A DNA stretch of 64,000 bases from Linnemannia schmuckeri (lineage: Eukaryota; Mortierellomycota; Mortierellomycetes; Mortierellales; Mortierellaceae): positions 1,302,001 through 1,366,000 of the forward strand of contig JANATG010000008.1 in NCBI GenBank assembly GCA_029449235.1, in the 5' to 3' direction. Shown one piece after another: positions 23,964-35,098 of this stretch. The notes under the pieces were generated by a model. That model worked only from the letters and a program-made list of their open reading frames with translations. It had not been told where the DNA came from and made no database searches. Both the position numbers and the translations under genes were made by a program. Numbering within the stretch: the first letter of the stretch is position 1; every line of letters begins with the position of its first letter.

Positions 23964-26900
23964 ATGAGCTTCACTCAAGAGGACACCCATGCCATCAACA
24001 CCATCCGCGTGCTCGCTGCCGACACCGTCTTCAAGAGCAACTCCGGACACCCTGGTGAGTCATTCATCTCTCTCTTGGAATCAACTTCAAACGCAATTCA
24101 GAAAAAAAAGATCTACTTTCGTTACTTTATTTTTATCGCTACCACCACTACACAAGGTTCCCATCTTTTTCTCTCCTTTTTGCAGACTTTTTTTTCTCCT
24201 AACACTTTTACGTTAATGTGCAATCTGTGCGTTCATTAGGTGCCCCTATGGGTTGTGCCCCCATGGCTCACTTGTTGTTCTCCCGCTTCATGAACTACAA
24301 CCCCAAGAACCCCAAGTGGGTAAGGCGACAAAATCTCGACCCCCCCTTTTTTTTTCTTTTTTATAACTGAAACCACCAGGGACAGCGGACTAAACTGACA
24401 CAGCAGCCTGCCCCTGAACAAGCAAACCCGGTGGCAACTCACACTCACACCTTGTATTTTTGTTTTTTTTATGCCATCGTTGTTTGATGATGTTTAGGCC
24501 AACCGTGATCGCTTCGTTTTGTCGAACGGACACGCCTGTGCTCTTCAGTACATCTTGCTCCACTTGATGGGCTACCCCACCACCATGGATGACTTGAAGG
24601 CTTTCCGTCAGCTTCACAGCAAGTAAGTCCATTGGTTTTCGTGGTGACCCATCTTCCTATTCTTTTTCGCCATTATTTGTCTTCTCACGTGGATACGCGG
24701 TCGGGATCATTCTTTTTCAACTGATCGGAGAGAGAGAGGCACTTTCTTTGAGTGAGAGGACACATGTTCACAACTGTGCAAACAACACAAATTAGAAGAT
24801 AGTGATGATGGGTTTTTGGGGGGATAAGATGGAAGCAGGCGTTGTGTTTCGTATGATCGTTTTGTTATTGTGTCGTTGGGGAATGGGGCATGGATGGCCA
24901 AGTAACTCATAGCGGAGAGATTTTTATTTTTTTATTTGATCTTTTTTATTTCTATGCGTCACCCACCGTTTTATTTTATTTTATTTTATTTTCTGTGGAT
25001 GGAGGACTGTTGGACTGTGACGGTGACAGCGAATCAGATCGCGTCCCCAGCCTGGTGTCTCTCTCTCCATTTCATTTGATTTCCTTTATCTTCTTGGGGT
25101 GGATAAATGTAACAAAACGCCGACATACAGCGTCATCAATCCAGCACACGTTCTCACTCACCCCACAACAACAGCGCCGCTATTATCTATCCACTTTGCC
25201 TTCATTTTCAATGCTCCGTTATCTAACCATACCAATTCCAATCGCACCCTCTTTCCTCTTTTTACTAGGACCCCCGGTCACCCCGAGTGCCACATGACGG
25301 AGGGTATTGAGGTTACCACCGTAAGTTCATCCTACTCTTTTTTTTTTACTCTCCCACGACTTGCTCCAATGGATGACACCTTTCTCACCAATGTAACGCT
25401 TTTCTTATAGGGTCCCCTCGGTCAAGGTTTCGCCAACGCTGTCGGTTTGGCCATCGGTGAGGCCCACATGGCTGCCACCTACAACAAGCCCGGCTTCGAG
25501 CTCTTCAACAACTACACCTTCATGATCACCGGTGACGGATGCTTGCAGGAGGGTGTTTCTTGCGAGGCTGCCTCCCTTGCTGGGTAAGTCCTTTGTTCTG
25601 TCTCTGGCGAAGGAGAGTGCAGATTTCTCCTTTCTTTCAATCTTTCCCCACATTTTGTGTTGGGGACTCAAAGATCCACAAAATGGATTGCGATATGTGT
25701 TGGTGAGCCAGTAAGATAAGCGCAAGCCCCAAACTCAACTCTCTCTGTAATTTGTTCCTTTTCATTCTTTTCTACAGACACTTGCAGCTGGGCAAGTTGA
25801 TCGCTCTCTACGATGACAACCACATCTCCATCGATGGTGACACCGAGGTCTCCTTCACTGAGGATGTTGTCAAGCGCTTCGAGTCCTACGGCTGGCACGT
25901 CCTTGTCGTCAAGGACGGCAACAACGATCTCGAGGGCATTGCCAAGGCTATCGAGGAGGCCAAGAAGGTCGCCGACAAGCCTACCTTGATCAAGATCTTT
26001 ACCACCATTGGTTTCGGTTCCTTGATGGCCGGTACCGAGAAGGTCCACGGATCCCCCCTCAAGGCCGATGATATTGTTCAGTTGAAGAAGGCTATGGGCT
26101 TCAACCCCGAGGAGTCCTTCCACGTTCCCCAGTCGACCTATGACCTCTACCACGCCAAGGCTGCCAAGGGTGCTGCCATCAACCAGGAGTGGGATGCTCT
26201 CCTTGAGAAGTACTCTGCCGAGTTCCCCGTTCTCGCTGCCGAGCTCAAGCGTCGCTTGGCCAAGGAGTTGCCCGAGGACTGGGCCAAGGCTCTTCCCCGT
26301 TTCACCCCCGCTGACAAGCCCATTGCTACCCGCAAGTTGTCCGAGGCTGTCCTCAACAAGGTTGCCGATCTCTTGCCCGAGTTGATGGTCGGTTCCGCTG
26401 ATTTGACTGGATCCAACTTGACCCGCTGGAAGACTGCTGTCGATTTCCAGCCTGAGAACTCTGGCATTGGCAACTACTCTGGACGCTACTTGCGTTATGG
26501 TGTCCGTGAGCACGGTATGGCCGCCATTATGAACGGTTTGGATGCCTATGGCGGTATCATCCCCGGAGGTGCCACCTTCCTCAACTTCATCTCTTACGCC
26601 TCCGGAGCCGTCCGTTTGTCTGCCTTGTCTGGACACCGCGTTCTCTACATCATGACCCACGACTCCATCGGTAAGTTCTTCATCTTGCTTGCCATTTCGG
26701 TTGCAATTGTATGTATTGAGTCATCGGGAATCTTCCTCTGACCTTTCCTTTGTGTTTTTCTTGGACATCCTATTAGGTCTTGGAGAGGACGGTCCCACTC
26801 ACCAGCCTATTGAGACCATGGCCATGATCCGTGCCACTCCCAACTTGGTTGACATGCGCCCTGCTGACGGTAACGAGACCTCTGGAGCCTACCTCTTTGC

Positions 26901-27408
26901 CATCTCTGCCAAGGACCGCCCCACCGTCCTGGCCTTCACCCGTCAGGACTTGCCCCAGCTCGAGGGTTCCTCGGTCGAGAAGACCCTCTTCGGAGGTTAT
27001 GTTCTCCAGGAAGTTGAGGGTGCTGATGTCACGTTGGTCGGTACCGGATCTGAGGTCTCGCTCGCTGTTGATGCTGCCAAGTTGTTGGCTAAGCAGGGAA
27101 TCAAAGCCCGTATTGTCTCGATGCCCTCGACCACCTTGTTCGACGAGCAGTCGCACGAGTACCGTGCTTCGGTCTTGATCGATGGTGTCCCCTCGGTCTC
27201 GGTTGAGGCCATGACCACCTTTGGCTGGAACCGTTATGCCCACGAGTCGTTGGGTATTGATACCTTTGGTGCCTCGGGCCCCTTCAAGGAGGTCTACAAG
27301 CACTTTGAGCTCGTCCCTGAGGATGTTGCTGCCAAGGTCCAGAAGATCGTTGCCTTCTACAAGAACGAGGGTCACGTCCCCTCGCTTGTCCGCAAGTACT
27401 TCCACTAA
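23964..27408 (+). CDS. TKL1: transketolase
   Basis: Thiamine-diphosphate enzyme of the non-oxidative pentose phosphate pathway; transfers two-carbon units between sugar phosphates, cytosolic. Model: join(23964..24054, 24240..24319, 24498..24622, 25269..25320, 25411..25583, 25778..26670, 26777..27408), seven exons in frame, 681 residues, the usual length. Visible signatures: SNSGHPGAPMGCAPMAH near the N terminus; NRDRFVLSNGHACALQY; the TPP/Mg motif GDGCLQEG at 157-164, ending in YDDNHISIDG; the pyrimidine-domain HDSIGLGEDGPTHQP, split by the last intron; and a C-terminal domain ending SLVRKYFH. Codon usage is strongly biased to C-ending codons, as in highly expressed genes. This also creates long antisense frames that I ignore. 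Intron 3 is unusually long (646 nt). An AATAAA follows the stop by 96 bp. Confidence 0.98.
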
Positions 27409-27503
27409 ACCCCATCATCTAATTCTTTGTAGATAGAGACAATATCAAATAGTTCCCTTGATCTAGACGGATCTTCCATCTGGCGTTATCTCCCCCCGCA
27501 TTC

Positions 27504-27509
27504 AATAAA
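27504..27509 (+). terminator. AATAAA poly(A) signal of transketolase
   Basis: Canonical AATAAA in the 175-bp convergent spacer between transketolase and ATP11. Confidence 0.6.
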
Positions 27510-27583
27510 ACATTGTAAATAATCAAAAAATTATGCCGCTTTATGTAGTCTTCTATGGGTTGAACAAGATGAATACTTGGTAT

Positions 27584-28912
27584 TTAGCCAGAGATCTCAG
27601 TCAACTCGATAAGCCTCTCATGCGAGAATTTTTCGGGCTGTCTATGGAAGTCCTTCAACAACTGCAGCTTCTCTGGGTGATCGCTCACATAATACTGTTG
27701 CAATCCAAACGTCAGAATCTGAGCCTGGTCCAACGTCAGAACCTTGGGGTTTGTCGAGACCACACCATGCATCAGAACAATCTGTTTGTCGTCAATCAGC
27801 TCTGGGTAATGTGTCAGTGTCAGGAAGGGGCGGGCGTTCTCGCCGTGGGTCTTGTATTCCAACAGGGACGTGAAGATCACTTGGTGGAATGCGAATTGCA
27901 TCAGGTAGAATTCTACTCCGTCGCCGTGGCTCAACGGCAGCAAGAACTATAATAACGAAAGAATATAAGAAAAAAAAACTGATGAGTACAAAAACGTGGA
28001 AAATGATAATCAGGTCTAATGCTTGAATGCAACATAAAAGTCGCAAGAAATAATGTGTTCAAAAGAAGCCTTACAAGGGGATAGTCCTTGGAGCGCTTGA
28101 GCATCTTTTTGTAGGTCTCGGCAGGAACGACGGCCGAGATGCTGTCCTCCTGCTCCATATGTTTCTGAATCCAGATCTTGCTGATCTCCTCGGCATCCAG
28201 ATCCTTGACCAAATCCAGCTTCATGATTTTATCCAATGACTATTTTTCATTGCAAAGATAATATGAGGAGCGATATGTCAGTCAGCATCAGCATATGTTC
28301 TATGACAATTTGCAAAAAAGAGTAAGGACGAGGGAGAATAATACTTACAGGGCTTCCTGAGTCAGGAACGCCGGCAGAAGAAGCTGCAGATGCGGTAGAA
28401 GCGGCAGCGGGCTGCTTCTGCTTCTGTGCTGCTGATGAGGCTGACTCCTTGTTATCAGTTTCGAGGGACTGAACTTTCTTGAAGGCAGTCTGAGTGGTAG
28501 GCAAGACCTTTGCCTTCAACTCCTCAATCGATTTGACACCCTCTCTTTCCGAATAATTAATTACAGCCGTTGAAAAATAAGAGGGCGAGTTAGATCGGAT
28601 ATATTTTCTTTCTTGCTCCACATGCTCCTGAATCAACGTCGTAATAGAGTCTCTTTTTTTTTTTTTCCTGTGAGAAAAGAACAAAAGGAAGAAAAAGGTA
28701 TAAACTTACTCTTTGGCACGCTGGTTCAACTTATCGGCATACTTCTGAGTATAATCGATATGCTTTGAGCGGAAAATGATTCGGCCAGGGGCAATGGAGG
28801 CATAGTTGGAGGTGCGAGGGGCAATGCTGGCAGGGATATTGTTGAATCGGGATCCCGCAACAGTCCTGAGACGAGTCGATGCCGAGAGGAAGGAACGAAA
28901 TACTGATGCCAT
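27584..28912 (-). CDS. ATP11: F1-ATPase assembly chaperone ATP11 (ATPAF1)
   Basis: Mitochondrial matrix chaperone that binds the F1 beta subunit during ATP synthase assembly. Model: complement(27584..27946, 28075..28239, 28349..28544, 28710..28912), 308 residues, in frame. The N terminus MASVFRSFLSASTRLRTVAG is a typical arginine-rich presequence. YAQ-like YTQKYADKLNQRAKEEGVKSIEELK follows, then an A/S/Q-rich linker. The ATP11 core (SLDKIMKLDLVKDLDAEEISKIW, FLLPLSHGDGVEFYLMQF, FTSLLEYKTHGENARPFLTL) runs to the end. For intron 1 I use the acceptor at 28545-28546, which restores KEEGVKSIEELK. The CAG at 28669-28671 would leave a 39-nt intron and insert a lysine run absent from the family. Upstream neighbour COA1 is also a respiratory-chain assembly factor on the same strand. 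Confidence 0.93.
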
Positions 28913-29244
28913 AGCTGAAGAAGACAATGAGAAGGTGTGAGATGTCAGGAACCCACTAAGGGAAAAGAGGACTTTCTACTGTAATATTTTTCCAAGCCAC
29001 CGAATCGAAGGGGAAGACTTCGCCGGGAAATAAAAAACTCCCGATCAGGTAGAAAGGTTTAGTGCGAAGTCGTACAGTCCAATTGGCTTTGTCGTAGCAG
29101 CGCGTAGTATCTAAAAGGACACGTTCGAGTAGGCACCTGAGAGGTCATTGCAATAACGTTGATGATGATGATGGTGGTAAGGCGAGTGTATATATTTGTG
29201 AGTTTGTGCAAGATGGAGAAAGAAAAGGAGGATCTAAGAAAAGT
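28913..29244. other. ATP11 promoter / COA1 3' flank
   Basis: A 332-bp spacer between two same-strand genes. It contains a GATGAT run at about 29160-29172. Nothing else seen. Confidence 0.5.
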
Positions 29245-29913
29245 CTAGTTGGAAAGCTCAGGAAGAACAGTATTCTCTCCTACAATAACACAAGTGCCAT
29301 CCGGCATCGTCAACGTGAAATCCGTTGTAATCCATTGTTTAGCAGGCCGGACCGCCACAAAATGAACTCTCCCCTCCGCCTTGTCGCCCCGGACTTGGAA
29401 CTCAATATCAACCCTCCCCTTCAAATGCGCGACCGTTCCCGAGATCCAGGGCCATTTGGGGTTAACGAAATCAATATTATCGCCCAACAGTTCCTGGGCC
29501 TTAGTGTCGAATTTTACATTGAACAGTGTTCCACGGACGATACTTGTTCCTTGGCGTTGATGGTTGGCGGCGACGGCGATCGATCCGGCCCAGAAGGCAA
29601 CTCCAAAGATTCCGGCGAGGATGAAGAGCGGGGTGCGGGAGGCAACGTTAGGAAGTTCGGTGGTTTGGGTCTTGAATTGGGGGCTGTGTTGGGATTGGTT
29701 TAGGGAGGATGTGCTCTTGAAGGCTGGGTTCTGGACAAACTTTGAAGCCGTTGCTCCTGTTGTTCCTGAAGGTTTACTGCTATTGTTGAGTCGCTTGGAC
29801 GCGGATGTGTAGAATCGGACGGAGGAGTGTTTTGATGAGACGCGAGGCGAAAGGGTCGAGAGGATCGAACGCTGGAGGCCCAGAGTGTGTTGAATGCGTG
29901 CGCAGGTTGTCAT
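29245..29913 (-). CDS. COA1: cytochrome c oxidase assembly factor COA1 family protein
   Basis: Single exon, 222 residues, ATG at 29913. The N terminus has a mitochondrial presequence (MTTCARIQHTLGLQRSILST, then RFYTSASK at 33-40). A low-complexity S/T/Q region leads to one membrane helix at about 94-115 (TPLFILAGIFGVAFWAG). The C-terminal intermembrane-space domain (LLGDNIDFVNPKWPWISG, GRVDIEFQVRGDKAEGRVHF, ITTDFTLTMPDG) matches the COA1/TIM21-like fold, which assists COX1 maturation. The combination of LG-NI near the start, G-V-I-F-V-G-KG-G-V-F in the middle and a terminal DG favours COA1 over TIM21. The frame continues open upstream of the ATG, but that part lacks family similarity. Confidence 0.85.
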   Translation of the reverse strand: MTTCARIQHTLGLQRSILSTLSPRVSSKHSSVRFYTSASKRLNNSSKPSGTTGATASKFVQNPAFKSTSSLNQSQHSPQFKTQTTELPNVASRTPLFILAGIFGVAFWAGSIAVAANHQRQGTSIVRGTLFNVKFDTKAQELLGDNIDFVNPKWPWISGTVAHLKGRVDIEFQVRGDKAEGRVHFVAVRPAKQWITTDFTLTMPDGTCVIVGENTVLPELSN

Positions 29914-32661
29914 GGTTGTTTTGTTGTTTGTGAATGTACAGTCGCTCCTTGGTGCGTGGTGTTCGCTGGTGGTTGCTTGACAAGTGACAATGAAGAGTCG
30001 ATCCGACACACGGGTGCCAATGGGTACGGGTTTGCTGGAAGAGTGGCTTTCGGAGAAGGGACTGATTCTGAGTGCAGTCACGACGACCTCTGTGTCTAAG
30101 CAAAAAGCGCGAAAATTCTTTTTTCTTATTCGCCCGTCTGTTGACTATTGCACCCTCCTTCGTCTACTTTCTACCATGCAAATCTAGCAATTAGAACCGC
30201 GAACACCGACAACAAGCCTACCAGGAGGCGCCATATATCAAAGTGCCACGCACGATCAAAAAATAGACTATGCAAAAAAGTTGCCAACTCCAGGTTGGTG
30301 CCTCCCCGCGTCACTATTCTGCGGCACTCCGCAGCCAAAGCAAACCCTGTAGGGTTCAAACTTGTTCCTGTTCGCCACCATCAAACGAGCTCGTGGCAAT
30401 CATTGACTCGAACATCGTAGTCGCCATGGGGCAACTTAGATTGCATCGCCTTTTCTCACTTGACACGGTACGATGAGCTTCTACTCTTGCCTCCGTGCGC
30501 ATGGTTGGCTGCGTCGCAAATCAAATCGCAAAACAAACATAATTGCCACTCAAAAGCTCAGGTGCTCTGCTTTTTTCAAATTCTCGCTCTTTCTCTTAAT
30601 TTCTTTCAAAACTCCTTGTCATACCTAAACTGATTCTTTTTCTACTCTTAACCCCTCAATCTTTTATGCTTCACCTCCTTATACCCCTAATATGGCACCT
30701 GTCCGGTTGGCCACATTGCAGTGCCACTGCGGACTGCGGGCGAAATCAAATCATGTCAGATAATTCACTAGTAGATGGGTATTTTAAATGTTACTCGCAT
30801 TCCTTCCCGGTTATTCCGCAGATTGCAAAAATTGGAAAACGATATCAACACTGGTTCGGAAGGTAGACGAAGGAGCATGAAAAAGGAAGGATCTTGATAG
30901 AAGATAGTAGGGGGACTGCAAGAGATCGAGAAAATGCCAAGCGACTATTGAGTCGAAAAGGGTGAAAAGGTCATTTATGTTTCGTCTTTTTTGGAAAGGT
31001 TACTAATTCGTCTCCTTAATGATGGCCTTCTTGGGTATCCCTCATCGCTACCTGCATGTCTCGTTCCTCCGAGGAACAGAATAAGATGGAGGATGTAGGA
31101 AGAGTAATCGCAAGGCAATGGTCCAAGTAGGAAAGGCTGTCAACCCAATTACATTCACTCGCCATTATTTGACGCCGCTCAAAAGAATGGTCCAACAGCC
31201 TCTTGCCCAAATTAAGGCAGTCCTTGTCCTGGTTGTCGATTCTTTAGCTGAAAAAAAATAAAGCACACAGCCTGAGTATTTCACGGACAGTGGGGAAATT
31301 ACCACAAAAGGCCAGCAATCGGACAAAAAATAAAACGGAGGGAACACCTGTCTATATCTGTCTGACAGAAGCATTAGCTAAAATCAACGTCAATGACGAG
31401 GATGAGCGGCGTGCGGCGGATAGGCACAACAGACTTGAGTGGAGAGAGGAGAGAAGAGAGGGGTTGTTGGCCAAGAATGCGGGGGTTTTTTTGTTTGTTG
31501 TTGATGTTAGCCAAGAGAACAGTTTTTTTTATTTATTGTTACAGTTGAATTGAACTGAGATGACACAGACAACATACATGGACATTAGCACACAAAAATG
31601 CAATCCGGAATGTGGATGGAGCAAATGGAATGAGTAAGTCAAAGAGTGTCGCAGTTAGAAAAATTTCAAGAAAACTCCTTGATTCGTTTCCTTTGCCATT
31701 GAGTGAAGTCGACAGCAGATACATATCATGGATAATGAAAGCAGTACTCATCCTGATTTGTAGAGGCGGCTTTCGTGTCCCTTGCTCTATTGGAGGGGGA
31801 GTGAAAGCTCCATTGGCCAAGAAAACAAAAGCAGGAACGAGGACGTCCACAGAGTAATTTGATCTTGTTAATGAAGTCGACAATGCCCAGCGTTCATTCC
31901 TCTTGCTACTACTTGGCATAGCTCGTCCGAAGTCTGGGACACATTGACTACCCTACCTCTGTTCACCTTTTTTTGCTGCGTAGCACATAACGGGGGAAGT
32001 AATATAAAAGGGTCCACCTTGTCCCCCCTCCTTGCCGACCATTTTTCATTCTCGTTTGACTTGACTTCGCCCTTTAGTTAATGCTCTCTCTCTTTCTCAT
32101 TTGTTACATTTGCCACTTACACAGACACATACATCACATCACGCTATATTTTCCTTTAGTTTAGTCACCCCTCTTTGCGTCAAAATTACCATTGACGCTA
32201 TTCGGTTTTTCTACTCTTCGCAAAGAGCGCAGCACATCCTATCGTTCCCTTTACCAAACCCCTCTGGCATCATTGAAAGAAAAAAAGGTAACAAACAGAA
32301 AAAAAAAATGTTGATTCACAATGTTCATGCATCGCAATTCAAAATGAGATTTGAAATCATGTTGGTCTCTCTTTGCCACTCCATTCCTTCGCACCTCACG
32401 AAATCATTTATTAAAACCCGCGTTTATGGAGAATAAAAATTGGCCCGTTCCTCTTTTTTTTTTTTGTTCCTGAAAATCATCAACCTAATCACAAAGAAGG
32501 TATTCTGACACATTCAACCACTTTTTGTCTCACACCCCACTCCCCCATGTCATAACCATTTTTCATTCTCTTTCCACAATTCTCTTTGCACCCTTTTTCT
32601 ATTCACACGACATACACCAATTACTTGCTCCTCCTACCCTCTTCCTCCAACAGCCAAACAA
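29914..32661. other. 2.7 kb divergent intergenic region (COA1 / F-box gene)
   Basis: No recognised gene. A TATAAAAG occurs at 32003-32010 on the + strand, 650 bp before the F-box protein, followed by CT-rich leader-like sequence. Minus frames at 31539-31919 (126 codons) and nearby show no family similarity. They could be a decayed gene or chance. Confidence 0.45.
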
Positions 32662-34344
32662 ATGAACATGGAACGGATAAACCCGCTCGATCTGCCCGAG
32701 ATCATCATGACCATCGGCCGCTGCATCCCGCTCTGGAAACACAGCGACAACCTTGGTTTCTACGATTTTAACCCAAAACACCTCCTCTCCTTCACTCTCG
32801 TCAACAAGACTTGGCGTTCGGCACTCTTACCAGTCATTTGGTATGTTTACAACGGCTTTGTGATGCGCCATGTGCCCAAGGACATCATCCTCAAATACTC
32901 TGTTCACTTCCGTTTGTTTTACGGAGACCGTTCGTTCCCGGGACAGGTTCTGTCAAAAAATATCAAGTCATTGGTGATCTCTTGGTGGGATAAGGGGCTG
33001 TTGGAGCTTGTGGAGAGGAATGCGGAGTCGTTGGAGTATTTGTCTTGGAAGGGCGCCAATTCTAATGGAGCTGGAGTTGGGTGGCCAAGTCCGGATTATG
33101 GGTTGCTGATGAGGATGGCACCGACGCTCAAGGAACTCCATCTGTCGCATTGGACGCTTTCTGGGCAAGAGGTCGCGCGGTTCTTGGGCGCTTGCAAACG
33201 GCTGCATCGACTTGATCTGGCCGCCATCGATTGGATCGATCCCGTCCCCGAATGTGATTTCACCACCGCCGCCTCCTACTGTCGCCCAGTATCGTCAGAC
33301 ATCGCTGGCCAAGGACTTACAGACCTGAATTTGGACATTAGCACGCCCAAAGAAGACGCCTTTGTCGACCTCCTTCGGTACAGCTGCTCTGACCTAGAAC
33401 GGTTTACGCTCTACTCCGAATCTGCTGCGGACCCGCGTCGTCTGACTCCCATCCTCCGAACCCATTGCCATAAACTGATCGGACTCGACTATGTGACCCG
33501 GTTCTCTTCCTCACTCGACAGAAGGGATTACCTTTCCGACAGCGAGTACGCAGATTTGGTCCTGGCTCTTTCGGACAATGTCCGACAGCTCAAGTTGGAT
33601 ATTCCTTGGTTGGACGCTCAGTTAACACGGGCGATCGTGCTGCGACCTTTGACGCTACAGTCGCTCAATTTAAGGTTTTACGAACGCAGAATGACACCAC
33701 TTGGCCCTTTCTCCCCCTCCTCCCCCTCCTCCTCCTCGTCCTTCCTCACTCCTGCATCTACCTCCATCTCTACCTCATTGTCGATCAGGGATGCAGAAAA
33801 CCTGGGCCAGATCATCCTCCAGCACTGCATCCACCTCCGCGAGCTATCTCTCTTCTTCAGTCCGCACTCCATGGGCCCTGAAGAAACCCTCAAGCTTGTC
33901 GAGAAACCTTGGGCTTGTCTCGATCTCCAGTCCTTGGTCCTCGCCGATGTCAGTATCGGACTGACTATCAGTACCACCACCCCTCACATCTGGCAAGGAG
34001 GTATCGACGAAACGGCTATCATTCCATCCTCCTCTTCTCTCACTCCTTCTTCTCCCGGTTCTTCATCTTCGATCACTCCGCAGTTTCCGCAAGGGCCTGG
34101 ACTGCAACCCTACCACTGGCAACTCTCAGCAGCAACCATGGCTCCAAATTCAGCCACGACCGCAATCTCAACAATCACGCCAAGTAATAACAGTCAAGAC
34201 ATCCAGATGCGGTATGGAACTCTGGCCAAACAGCGGTTATTTGAACAGATCCGCAGACTGCCCAGGTTGACGCGCCTGAGTCTGAACCATGTCGCTTACT
34301 CCTTGGACGGTGGCCTTTCCTCCACCCGTCGTTCCTCTCGATGA
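32662..34344 (+). CDS. F-box / leucine-rich-repeat-like protein
   Basis: Single exon, 560 residues. The N terminus (NPLDLPEIIMTIGRCIPLW, then LLSFTLVNKTWRSALLPVIW, residues 7-60) has the spacing of a fungal F-box-like domain, so a role as a substrate receptor of an SCF ubiquitin ligase is likely. Irregular leucine-rich repeats follow (NIKSLVISW, LEYLSWKG, LKELHLSHWTLSG, LHRLDLAAIDW, LTDLNLDI, LERFTLYSE, LQSLNLRFY, LRELSLFF, LQSLVLADVSIG). Two Ser/Thr/Pro-rich insertions sit at about 352-370 and 455-480. Such proteins form large expanded families in Mortierella-type fungi, and individual targets are unknown. An AATAAA at 34450 is the likely poly(A) signal. Confidence 0.75.
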   Translation: MNMERINPLDLPEIIMTIGRCIPLWKHSDNLGFYDFNPKHLLSFTLVNKTWRSALLPVIWYVYNGFVMRHVPKDIILKYSVHFRLFYGDRSFPGQVLSKNIKSLVISWWDKGLLELVERNAESLEYLSWKGANSNGAGVGWPSPDYGLLMRMAPTLKELHLSHWTLSGQEVARFLGACKRLHRLDLAAIDWIDPVPECDFTTAASYCRPVSSDIAGQGLTDLNLDISTPKEDAFVDLLRYSCSDLERFTLYSESAADPRRLTPILRTHCHKLIGLDYVTRFSSSLDRRDYLSDSEYADLVLALSDNVRQLKLDIPWLDAQLTRAIVLRPLTLQSLNLRFYERRMTPLGPFSPSSPSSSSSFLTPASTSISTSLSIRDAENLGQIILQHCIHLRELSLFFSPHSMGPEETLKLVEKPWACLDLQSLVLADVSIGLTISTTTPHIWQGGIDETAIIPSSSSLTPSSPGSSSSITPQFPQGPGLQPYHWQLSAATMAPNSATTAISTITPSNNSQDIQMRYGTLAKQRLFEQIRRLPRLTRLSLNHVAYSLDGGLSSTRRSSR

Positions 34345-35098
34345 CTCAATGGCCATAGAAGTACTTCCTTCTTCTTTCTTCCTGTTTTACTCCCCTCTCT
34401 TTCTTCTTTCTTCCTTCCCTTTTTTTCTTTCTTCCTTAATCTTTATTACAATAAACACGAAAACATAGAAGAAAATATAATTGCGCATGCGGGTAGTTTG
34501 TTACTAATGATGTCAGTATGCATTTTACACTTTTTTTTTTTTTTTTTTTTGCTTGGCCGATTTTTGGCGGCAATCATCGTCCAGGAACACAAAGAAAATC
34601 ATCCGAGGTTTGAATATGGACAATAATAACAACCATTGCACACACACGACTTTCTATCTAAACTTCTTTTCCATGACAACGAAAAAAAAAAAAAAAAGAG
34701 ATAAGAGAGAGCGGAAGGTATTGCATAATCAGAAGAGAACATATCGCATCTGGCATTCTTGGCAGCCAAGAAGCAAAAACAAATAAAAAAAAAAAAATAG
34801 ATTCTGGACCCTTTTTTTTTCGGGCATTTCAAAGAAGAAAACAAATGCGGCGTCCATGAAAGTTAATGAGCACCGACAAAAGAATAATTTTTACAGAGAA
34901 TAGTCATCGTCTGTCACTTGTATCCAATCAAGAGTACCAGCTAGAGAATCTTACAAATCTCTGGCTGCGCTGCCTTACAAGGATAACAACATACATCTAG
35001 ATCGAAATAATGACAAACGGTCTTATTTTATTCTCCAGTTTTAGAAGATGAACGTGTCCAATATGCGCATCGAGAGCCACCGATAGGTAATTCAAAGT
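34345..35098. other. convergent spacer between F-box gene and TVP23
   Basis: CT-rich 3' flank, AATAAA at 34450-34455, T20 at 34531-34550 and short A runs at 34682-34696 and 34786-34797. No gene seen. Confidence 0.6.
34450..34455 (+). terminator. AATAAA poly(A) signal of the F-box gene
   Basis: AATAAA 106 bp past the stop codon. Confidence 0.5.

Noticed and set aside
25668..27405. Long antisense frames over transketolase (330 and 210 codons)
   Set aside because: Same cause: strong C-ending codon bias in transketolase leaves few antisense stops.
28545..28709. ATP11 exon starting at the CAG near 28670
   Set aside because: It would leave a 39-nt intron and add a Lys-rich insert; the acceptor at 28545 restores KEEGVKSIEELK as in the family.
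30340..30360. tRNA-like B box (GGGTTCAAAC)
   Set aside because: No matching A box, acceptor stem or cloverleaf could be drawn around it.
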